DNA of 64,000 bases from Anthopleura xanthogrammica (lineage: Eukaryota > Cnidaria > Anthozoa > Actiniaria > Actiniidae), in NCBI GenBank assembly GCA_964019055.1, contig OZ025215.1, forward strand, positions 592,001 through 656,000, in the 5' to 3' direction. Below, piece after piece: positions 12,601-20,304 of the stretch. Under the pieces are notes generated by a model, which did not search any database, was not told where the DNA came from, and was given only the letters and a program-made list of their open reading frames with translations. Within the stretch, counting starts at the first letter, position 1. Each line of letters opens with the position of its first letter. The translations under genes were made by a program, and so were the position numbers.

Positions 12601-13277
12601 TACTCTACATGTAGGTCATGTCGTATGAGCGTGAAAAGTCACGGTACACGGCATCGTTACAGCGCGACCCGCACACGACCACGAATGTGGAATGCACGGC
12701 ACGGACACGGTCATGGTCTACGTACAAGTGCGCGTGGTCCGTGCCGGACGTTTTTCACAGTCATACGAAAAGTGGTCTATGTTCCAAGTGTTCTGTGTTG
12801 CTGCGAAGGGTATGGAATTGTTGGGTATCACGTGACTGATCCTAGAGTCTCAGTGCGCATGTCATTTCTTCACAGCTTATGCGAAATGAAAAAAGACACT
12901 TGTGTGATCTGAGCAATTACTGCCATGAAGCAAAAATAGTGTACAAACCGAAGAAAGGGGCTGCTCTGTTCTGGTACAATCACGACATCGATGAGAACAC
13001 GGGCTGGCTTGGAGATATGGACAAGATGAGCTATCATGGCGGATGTGACGTCATTAAAGGGACAAAATGGGCTGCGAATAATTGGATTAATGTAGGGAAG
13101 AACAAAGAAATGGACCAAGAGGCATGGAGAAATTATAAAGAATTTATAGATGATTATGATCAGCAAATAGACACGAACGATAAGAAAAATGAACAAGAGA
13201 GTGAAGGGATTGAAGGTAACGTTGACAAAGACATGGCAGACGTTGCCATGGATACGGGTCATAAAGGAACACAGTGA
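3959..13277 (+). CDS. P4HTM: Transmembrane prolyl 4-hydroxylase with EF-hands
   Basis: Ten exons: 3959-4138, 6157-6238, 8488-8687, 8792-8853, 9207-9241, 10092-10275, 10959-11016, 11431-11558, 12320-12410, 12876-13277. All have GT-AG borders and matching phases, giving 473 aa (human about 502). Residues 8-26 are hydrophobic (membrane anchor). Exon 2 encodes the family block ending HYMKTLSMRPALFE. Two EF-hand loops follow (D143-E154 and D182-E193). The C-terminal Fe(II)/2-oxoglutarate dioxygenase domain keeps the iron ligands H280, D282 and H394 and the 2OG-binding K404 (in KGTKW). In known animals P4HTM is an ER-membrane enzyme that uses O2 and 2OG and influences HIF signalling; its substrate here is unknown. 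The start is the first ATG after a TATA-rich stretch. A later in-frame ATG at 3968 would cost only three residues. Introns carry several MITEs and a LINE end. Very likely functional: no stop or frameshift in the reading frame. Confidence 0.93.
4139..6156. other. P4HTM intron 1
   Basis: AT-rich sequence with nothing I can assign. A minus-strand open frame at 5774-5986 shows no recognisable domain. Confidence 0.5.
6299..6455 (-). mobile_element. End fragment of a TIR element
   Basis: This stretch is the inverted counterpart of 9870-10020. Both contain a block with ATAATACATTRCGRTTT, then GAAACGTTCTTCAATCGAATG (in one orientation or its complement), TGTACACTATACCTGC and GTTATTTTCCCACATTCAGA. 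It is therefore one end of the element family described at 9271-10020, inside P4HTM intron 2. A TTA/TTATCA microsatellite follows at about 6577-6650. Confidence 0.6.
7126..7195. repeat. G-rich run in P4HTM intron 2
   Basis: A nearly pure run of about 19 guanines is followed by GGAAAGGATGGAAAGGATGG-like repeats. It is low-complexity sequence that could form a G-quadruplex; no function is seen. Confidence 0.7.
7479..7602. mobile_element. MITE, CGAATTC family (copy 1)
   Basis: An imperfect foldback starting CTTTCCCGAATTCGCTTAAG, with a central mirror around AAGTTGAGGTTCAACTTG...AAGTCCAACCTCGACTTG. The second copy at 37781-37911 keeps both ends. Here the right end stops at the border of the next MITE. 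Confidence 0.55.
7617..7678. repeat. Left 62-bp target-site duplication of the LINE
   Basis: These 62 bases recur at 8256-8317 with one mismatch (CGTTGTTTG against CGTCGTTTG). They flank the LINE fragment directly and belong to the MITE, so they are best read as a long target-site duplication. Confidence 0.75.
7679..8255 (+). mobile_element. 5'-truncated non-LTR retrotransposon (LINE) 3' end
   Basis: Frame 7681-7929 encodes the tail typical of CR1/L2-type LINE reverse transcriptases. It shows an FKCLHNLVPKYL block, then GKRTFRYSETLVFNSIP, then a FKSLIRKH block and a stop. An AT-rich 3' UTR follows, ending TAAATAAAGGTTA. The fragment lacks the endonuclease and the catalytic reverse-transcriptase motifs, so it is dead on arrival. 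It lies inside a family-A MITE and is flanked by 62-bp direct repeats. Confidence 0.75.
8256..8317. repeat. Right 62-bp target-site duplication of the LINE
   Basis: Partner of 7617-7678, differing at one base. Confidence 0.75.
9271..10020. mobile_element. Non-autonomous TIR element in P4HTM intron 5
   Basis: The ends are inverted repeats of about 33 bp with a few mismatches (left core ATAATACATTGCGGTTTAGG, right complement ATAATACATTGCGGTTTGGG). Subterminal inverted blocks occur at about 9379-9403 and 9746-9772 (GACGATGCGGCGGCCAT and its complement). No transposase is encoded. A sister end lies at 6299-6455. Confidence 0.65.
10276..10958. other. P4HTM intron 6
   Basis: Non-coding. It contains several CG-rich blocks such as AACGCGTTC and GCGCATGC with partial inverted symmetry between about 10310-10440 and 10770-10900. 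This suggests an old MITE, but I could not define clean ends. Confidence 0.4.
11754..12052. mobile_element. MITE family A with internal duplication
   Basis: Inverted ends ATAGATCTTTTCGGCTTGGG and the complement of CCCAAGCTAAAGAGGTCTAT. The inner block (GAGAATAAGATTCTTTGTTTGAG through TTAAACAAAGAAAT) occurs twice, so the copy is longer than its relatives. It lies in P4HTM intron 8. Confidence 0.65.
12066..12180. mobile_element. MITE, GACGTC family (copy 1)
   Basis: Inverted ends built on CCCTTTCACGTGACGTC / GACGTGCTGCAAGGGGTCT, with inner AGCAGCTCATTTTGG and GACAAAACAAAAG arms. The other copy at 43736-43872 shares both ends. Confidence 0.6.
12421..12591. mobile_element. MITE with CATAAGCATAACGACATA arms
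   Basis: The left arm GTTCACACCAGCGTTACAAG plus CATAAGCATAACGACATAC is mirrored at the right by GTATGTCGTTATGCTTATG then CTTGCGTCGCTAGTGTG. It lies in P4HTM intron 9. A second CG-rich stretch at about 12612-12835 has similar character but no clean ends. Confidence 0.6.
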
Positions 13278-14895
13278 TAGATACTTGTAATGAAATGAGT
13301 CGGTATTTATTAGCAATATGACGGATAATTTATTAGTAGTACCATCAAGATCCTAAATATCACGTGGTAAAAGTAATGATCAGAAATATGATCGAGAAGG
13401 GCCTGGGTTTAAGTTTAAAGTCCTCACCCAGTCCCCACTCGACCGAAAAATTAATTTGTTGGAATAGAGGATTGGAGTGTAATTCTAGATTCTCCCCTCG
13501 ATCAAACAATACGTACCGTGAAAGGCCTGAGTTCAGTCTTTGGTAGAACTGTGCCCCTCACCCTTAGTAAGGGGGGTTTCATTTATTAGTGTATGGGGGA
13601 GGGGGGGGGGGGGGGTCCGGCAAATTCCCTTGTTGTCTTTTCCAAATATTACCCAACCCCCCTTTCTTGTTGAGAAAAATATCATAACCCCCAATATTTC
13701 GTCCAGTTTATTACTATCCCCCTAAAAAGCTGCATACAATAATTATTGTTAGTAACAACCCCCCTATGTAGCTTTCGAAAATATCGTGACCCCCCCCCCC
13801 CCCATACACTTATGAATGAAAGCCCCCTAAGACTACATGCTGGCTCTGATGATAATTTTTTTAAATAATCTTTATGTAAACCATGAGTAAAATAATGATG
13901 CTTTTGAATACTGTTTGTGTGAACCTGTTAAATTTTCTATACTTAATAAAGCCTTACCTGACGTCACAGTCATTAACACATTGTGGGTGGTGGGGTGGGG
14001 GGCAGATGGGAGGAAAGAACAGTATGGCAAGCAAAGGTGTAACTCTTGTATCAGTATACATTCATTGATGAAATGGAATAACAAGAAATAATATAATAAT
14101 AAAATAATATTGAAACAACAAAATCACATCAATAATATTTTTAATCATTAAACTAATGATGGTGTATTTACAAAACAATTACTTTTTCCCTTGCTAATAA
14201 ATATTTACAACTAAAAAACATACTAACATGCAGGCATTACTTCATCGAGTCTACAATATCAGATATGATTATACTAACCACCTCTCATGATTGTAAAGCG
14301 CCTTTGATAAAATCCATATAGAAAGGGCACTATATAAATCATCAATCATAATCACCATCATCATAATCATATCAAAACACAGCTGATAAGCTATAGCTAA
14401 CACTAATATCACAGTATCTCATTGAACATAATAGTTCAATCTAAACTAGGCCTTTAGATATCAATCATAATGTTATCTGGGTTATTCACATGGAACATAA
14501 TAGTTCAATCTAAACCAGGCCTTTAGATATCAATCATAATGTTATCTGGGTTATTCTAACATTGAGTCTTGCTACAAATAGCATCCAAACTTCCAAGAAA
14601 TAATGTAGAGAGAGAATTAATGAAGCTGCTATACACAGCTGAAAAATGGAAATGTAAAACTTCTACTCATGAAAATCATGATAATAATAAAACCAAATGT
14701 ATTAATATTTTTTTCGAAAAAAAACCCAGTAGCTACAAAGCAAATAAATACTAATTTCGAGTTTACTCATCAATAATGAGGACAAAATCAATGCTTAACT
14801 AAAAGTGTTCGTGGACAAAATAATAAAAGTGTTGTTAGAATTTCACTGCTTTCAGTTTGTATAAGAGATCAAAAGTGTTGAATGGTTGATATCTA
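13278..14895. other. Spacer between P4HTM and TRIM-NHL copy A
   Basis: No gene. A candidate P4HTM poly(A) signal AATAAA lies near 13945. From about 13960 the sequence is the 3' flank of TRIM-NHL unit A and is shared with 17730-20304 and 23150-24236. It includes a ~70-bp repeat present twice (14421-14555) and a SINE-like tail (GTAAAGCGCCTTTGATAAAA at about 14294). Confidence 0.6.
13563..13831. mobile_element. MITE with G-run/C-run ends
   Basis: The left arm CTTAGTAAGGGGGGTTTCAT followed by TTATTAGTGTATGGGGG is mirrored by CCCCCATACACTTATGAATG followed by AAAGCCCCCTAAG. Homopolymer G and C runs sit just inside the arms. Confidence 0.6.
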
Positions 14896-17168
14896 TTAAC
14901 ACCAAACAGAAACTCTATGACCCTCAAGTTCTACCACGAACACTCGTCCATCAGCTGTAACTACCACATCAACAGGACAATTCATCTGACCAACACCTGA
15001 ACCACGGCTACCAAATGACCTTATAAACTGACCTTCTTGTGTGAAAAGTTGAACACGGTGATTAAAACCATCAGAGACAAGAATCATGTCTGGACCATAA
15101 ACAGTCAGTCCATATATACCATCAAACTGACCGTCTCTTTGTCCCTCTTCTCCAAACTTGTACAAGAAAACTCCATTCACATCAAAAACACGAACATAGT
15201 TTTTGTCACAATATACAAAGTATTTCCCGTTAACATAGGTGATGCACATAGGTTGCTCATTATTATCAGGCATATCAAACTCATGAACTAAATCTCCTTG
15301 TTTACTGAACACCTTGATACTTGGTTTGATACCCAGTTCTTGTTTTCCCCAACAGCACACTGCGATGTTTTTATCATCGTTAACACACATTCCACGCAAC
15401 CATTGCTCATGTCTGTAGATAGTTCTTACATAAGTACCGTTCAAGTCATATTCCTGTATTCTGCTTTTATCATCTGGACTATCACTGACAATTATTCTGT
15501 CTTCATTAAAGACCACTCCATATGGATGATACAGCTGACCTTCTCCTGTTCCTTTGCTGCCAAACTCTCTTAAATAGTTTCCATCAAGACTGAATATTTG
15601 AATACGGTGATTATTAAGATCAGCAATGGCTATCTCTCCATCACTGACAGCTATCGACCTTAGCAAATTCAACTGTCCTCTACCACTTCCTCTTCCTCCA
15701 AAGTTTTCACAGGTTTGAACAATTCCTTTACATCTACTATGTCTACATTCTGAGGCGAGTTCTTGATCGTTTCTCCTCCAATATTCACCTGGATTTCGTG
15801 CCGTCCAGTCTTGTGCGGCTTAAAACTCACTCGGTATTTTCCAGTTTCCTCTTCAGACACTTGATTTTCCACCTCATTTCCCTCCACATCTTCTATTATT
15901 CTGACATCGATAGACTCGATTCTTGTAGGACACACTTCTCCTTTTCTATTCCTGGTGATTATCTTACATGCGTTAATAAAACCACCATTAAAACCTTTCT
16001 TCACTGATTCAATTGTGGATCGAGCAGGGTCTGTCACGTTCTTCACAATGCAGCCAATGTGTAGCAGCGATTGGATGACTTGCTCGGTCACGGAGTAACG
16101 TATTGTCACGTCACGCTGAATTGGTTGAGTACTCAAAATCGAAGGGGCTTCTGATAATATTTTAGCTCTTTCTAGAATCATTTCCTTACTTTCGATTTCC
16201 TCATATGCTACATCTCTCTCCAACAATGCCTGACAGTGTTGTACAAATCCATCTGAATCTTTTAATCTTGTTTTAATAGCCGTTTGTTCTTCACTATTTG
16301 CTGTTGTTAGTTCCTGGAGCGTCTGCGTCAATTCGTTCTTCATCGCTTCTCCGTGTTCTCTGGCCATATTGCAAATAAGTTGAACTGCTTCATCAACATC
16401 CCTCGCTGCCACGTGAATCTCTCTTTGAATTCTCTCTATGTTTCCTTTAGATTGTTCCAATTCTTGTTCGTCGTTCTGTTTCCGTTGCTCGACTCGATTC
16501 ATCGCTCCTTCGATCAATTTCCTTGAGTCCTGTCTGGCGTCTTCTAAGCTCTGCATTTGGTGGTTTTTATGATCCAAAGTAGCGCATTTTTGGCAAATGC
16601 TAAGTCTACATGTTCCTTCTTGACAATAGTATTCGAGCTTCTTTTTCTCGTGGACCTTGCACAACATCTGGTTTTTGATGAAACTGTTGACGTTTTCCTC
16701 CTTAAATTGATCAAGCATTATTGGTTGGTGTTCATCTTCTACTCTTTTAAATATCTTGTGGCTTTTATGGGCGTTGAAGCAACCTTCGCAAATTAAGCCA
16801 TTACACTGTGGACAAAATGCAACGAAGACTTCTGGTTGCTCACAGTTGACACAATCGGGTACTTTTGGCTCGTTATATTTGGTTTTCATGGCGTGAAGTA
16901 ACTGCAGAAGAGAATCGATGTAGAATGAAGAGCGAAGCTTCGAAGGATCGCCGTCTGGCACAACTACCGTCGTCTTGCACATTGGACAATTGATCTTATA
17001 GTCGAGTGGATTCCCGCCCTACTGATACCACTGAGCGATACATCTTGTACAATAACTGTGAAGACATGGAAGAGTTTTAGGATCGGTGAATACCTCTAGA
17101 CAAAGGGAGCAGGTCAGTTGTTCTTCAAAGGTGTCTGTGATATCTTTGAGCGATTTGAGTGCAGCCAT
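14896..17168 (-). pseudogene. TRIM-NHL copy A, broken by a stop and a frameshift
   Basis: Near-identical to the intact copy at 20305-22587 but disabled twice. In the RING finger the codon matching T50 is TAG (17021-17019), inside a cluster of four substitutions in six bases. At the coiled-coil/filamin to NHL junction (about 15708-15712) one base is missing relative to copy B (AAAG against AAAGG on the + strand), so the NHL part is in another frame. There is also a codon-sized deletion near 16040. Two long frames survive: 16982-15669 (437 aa, B-boxes, coiled coil and filamin domain) and 15672-14896 (258 aa, NHL repeats). The remaining sequence is little decayed, so inactivation looks recent, or the break could be an assembly error. 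A RING-less product from the internal ATG at 16982 is conceivable but unsupported. Confidence 0.8.
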
Positions 17169-17558
17169 TCTTGCAAGGACGCGGTAAAGGAATGCAGTGT
17201 ATGAGATTTCTTGGAACAGGTGGATGTAATGTTTATAATCATTGTCACTGTGATGTTAAATTGCCAACCATTTTAACAATACGTTTCTTTAATTCGCGTT
17301 GTTGAATGGTCCAATAGATTTCTGGTAACAGTCGACAAAAACACTACAGGCGATCAAAATGATTTCTTGGAACTTCAAATGAGACGTTTATCAACTGAAT
17401 AACTAACGGCAGGTGAACAAAGACTCTCTGATTGTGGCGCCGCGAGATTATAATTCATGAATAGAAAGAAAACAGGAATGGAGAAAAAAGTTCATGTCCA
17501 TAAAATATGTTTTTATATTGATATATAGGCTGAGAAATTTTCTAAAATAGTTGAACGT

Positions 17559-17580
17559 TTTCGACCGAAGTCATCATCAG
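17559..17580 (-). other. Hammerhead-like core sequence (copy 1)
   Basis: On the minus strand CTGATGA is followed by a GAC-TTCG-GTC hairpin and GAAA, the conserved core order of hammerhead ribozymes carried by Penelope-like retroelements. I could not find a convincing stem I or cleavage triplet, so it is probably a relic or chance. The same motif lies at 22978-22999. Confidence 0.35.
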
Positions 17581-18340
17581 AAATGCGTACAGTTCATGGA
17601 GCATGTCAATATGTTTTTATTTTACAATTCTTGTAAGGGTTTGTTTGGGATAAGGATTTATGAAACTTTATATTCTAAAAATAGCCAGCATCTCGTTTTA
17701 CTAGTTACAAATACACTCAAATGCCCTACTTGACGACACAGTCATTAGCATATTGGAATTATAAACCTTCATAACTTAAAGACGCAACACTCAAATCAAG
17801 AAATATCTCACCATTCAACTATTTCCTTCATGTACAATCACTATTAAAAGTATTGAAAGTTCTTGTACACTTTATTGATGAAGTCATCAGTTAACATGTG
17901 GGGGGTAGGGTGAGGCACAAAGGAGAAAAGCCGAACAGTATGGCAAGCAAAGGTGTAACTCTTGTATTACTATACATTCATTGATGAAATGGAATAACAA
18001 GAAATAATATAATAATAAAATAATATTGAAACATAACAAAAATCACATCAATAATATTTTTAATCATTCAACTAATGATGGTGTATTTACAAACCAATTA
18101 CTTTTTCCCTTGCTAATAAATATTTACAACTAAGAAATATACTAACATGCAGGCATTACTTCATTGAGTCTACAATATCAGATATGATTATACTAACCAC
18201 CTCTCATGATTATTAAGCGCCTTTGATAAAATCCATATAGAAAGGGCGCTATATACATCATCAATCATCATCACCATCATCATAATCATATCAAAACACA
18301 GCTGATCAGCTATAGCTAACACTAATATCATAGTATCTCA

Positions 18341-18542
18341 TTGAACATAATAGTTCAATCTAAACTAGACCTTTAGATATCAATCATAATGTTATCTGGG
18401 TTATTCACATGGAACATAATAGTTCAATCTAAACTAGGCCTTTAGATATCAATCATAATGTTATCTGGGTTATTCACATGGAACATAATAGTTCAATCTA
18501 AACTAGGCCATTAGATATCAATCATAATGTTATCTGGGTTAT
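18341..18542. repeat. 70-bp tandem repeat, three copies
   Basis: The unit begins GGAACATAATAGTTCAATCT and ends ATGTTATCTGGGTTATTC. Three copies are here, two at 14421-14555 and two at 23761-23893, in equivalent positions of the duplicated units. It is a small VNTR that changed copy number after duplication. Confidence 0.85.
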
Positions 18543-18568
18543 CCTAACATTGAGTCTTGCTACAAATT

Positions 18569-19977
18569 GGCCTTTCCGGAATTCATGAGGGGACTGGGAA
18601 CGAGTCTAGAAATATTAATCTAATATAAAAACTCATCACATGAAAGACCACACTAAAGTTAACAAATGTACCAAGTTTTAGAATGTTTGGGCAAATACTG
18701 ACTGATTTACAAGCTTTAACCCTTTCACTCCTACGGCGCCCGAAACCGTCCGTAAAAAACGCACCTTAAATGAAAAATTTCAGCTTCAACAATTTTGATC
18801 AAGTTGACCTAAATACCAGTCTAAAATTTGAACTAGCAAACAGAACAACTTTTAAAATCAAAAAACCTGCACAAATGTCCAAAATTATAACGAAAAAATT
18901 TTAAACATTTTTGGAAAACCAAAAACCACTGTTTTTGACGTCATTTCCCAAAGCCCAAAATCACGCTTTTTCATTGCAGTTTTTTTCATGCAATTTTTAT
19001 TTCTACTCAAACAATACCCTTACACAGGATAGTTTGGACCTAGTACTTGGCTTTTAGTGCTTTTTTTCCCATCAATTCCTTCCACACGGCGAGCGACAGC
19101 CTTTTTCCTCGACCCATTTCATCGCTTATCGATTTTCACTACTCTCTTTCGCAATGCATTCTGGGGAAAATGCGATTTTTTCAACAGGATAGTAGTCCGC
19201 CCCCACATTTCAAGCATTTTTTAGAAGTGTCGAGCCACTAGGTCCTACTACCCAAATATCAGCTTCAGAGCATTCTCCACAAGCCAAATATTAAATAAAA
19301 TCCCTCAGTAGGTCCTGGCTTTTCTTGTTTCAGAGCTCATAGGATAATCGCGCCAAAAATTCTAACTCGTACCAATGTACATGATCTACGAACTTTTGAC
19401 GCTAAAATCCCTTGCATACTCTCAGTTCTTCGAGATCATGCTGATTTAAGCTGTCTTAGGGCTTCATGATGCCCTCCAGCACTCCATAGATGAACAAAAT
19501 GGCTCTCAAAATCTCTAATTTTCGAAAATAGTCGAAAACAAGGCAGCCCAATTCCAAGAAGAACGGCTTCAAGCGGGAACTAATTATGCAGCCAGTAAAC
19601 GTCATCCCTCATTTACATAAAACACTGACCGAGTCAATCAAAACTCCAAATATGGTCTTGCTAGGGCTTGGAGAACGTTTAGGTCCAGAAAAACACTGAA
19701 AAACCTCAAAAACCTCCAGGAGTCAAAGGGTTAAACAAATCGTAAAAATATGAGAGAATGTATGGTTTTTTGGGATGCTGTCCTCAAACCCATACATTCT
19801 CTCTTATTTTTGTAACTTTTAAAAGCTTGCCACTCAGTAAGTATTCACCTTAACATACTCAAATTCGGTAATAATACTAATATTAGTATCTAAAGGTCTT
19901 TTTTGTGATGGAATCATTTCTTAATTAGATTAACATTTTCACTCGGCCCCAGTTCCCTCACGAATTCCGGAAAGGCC
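18569..19977. mobile_element. MITE (GGCCTTTCCGGAATTC ends) with nested insertion
   Basis: The ends are perfect inverted repeats GGCCTTTCCGGAATTC and its complement, continuing imperfectly (TGAGGGGACTGGG). An inner foldback (AGAGAATGTATGG...CCATACATTCTCT) is shared with the uninterrupted relative at 59574-59964. The copy is absent from the equivalent places in units A and C, so it inserted after the tandem duplication. Target-site duplication is not clear. Confidence 0.8.
18720..19730. mobile_element. piggyBac-like non-autonomous element, TTAA target site
   Basis: Termini CCCTTTCACTCCT and AGGAGTCAAAGGG are inverted repeats, flanked directly by TTAA on both sides (18716-18719 and 19731-19734). 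The sister MITE at 59574-59964 keeps the unoccupied site as a single TTAA (59812-59815) in the same sequence context. TTAA duplication with CCC-starting ends is the signature of the piggyBac superfamily. About 1011 bp with no transposase frame, hence a non-autonomous copy. Confidence 0.85.
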
Positions 19978-20304
19978 TATATCATCCAAGGCAAAACTTC
20001 CAAGAAATAATGTAGAGAGAGAATTAATGAAGCTGCTATACACAGCTGAAAAATAGAAATGTCAAACTTCTACTCATGAAAATCATGATAATAATAAAAC
20101 CAAATGTATTAATATTTTTTTCGAAAACAACCCAGTAGCTACAAAGCAAATAAATACTAATTTCGAGTTGATTCATCAACAATGAGGACAAAATCAATGT
20201 TTAACTCAAAGTGTTCGTGGACAAAATAATGAAAGTGTTATCAGAATTTCACTGCACTATATGAGAGGGATAAAAGTGTAAAAGTGTAGAATGGTTGGTA
20301 TCTA

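Larger units (their letters stand above)
17169..20304. other. Spacer between TRIM copies A and B
   Basis: Upstream flank of copy A (17169 to about 17890) followed by the 3' flank of copy B. The first part is almost identical to 22588-23300. It includes a 60-codon open frame (17551-17733) repeated unchanged at 22970-23152, which shows no domain and contains the complement of a hammerhead-like core. The 3' flank is interrupted by a nested transposon (18569-19977). Confidence 0.7.

Noticed and set aside
15037..16796. Plus-strand frames opposite TRIM-NHL copy A, and matching ones opposite copy B (20446-22281)
   Set aside because: They are antisense shadows of the conserved TRIM coding sequence.
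15669..16982. Copy A RING-less TRIM protein as a real gene
   Set aside because: The frame starts at an internal methionine after the RING stop and ends at the frameshift with no NHL domain. Treated as part of a pseudogene unless transcripts show otherwise.
17551..17733. 60-codon frame identical to 22970-23152
   Set aside because: Identity is explained by the segmental duplication, not by selection. No domain is visible.
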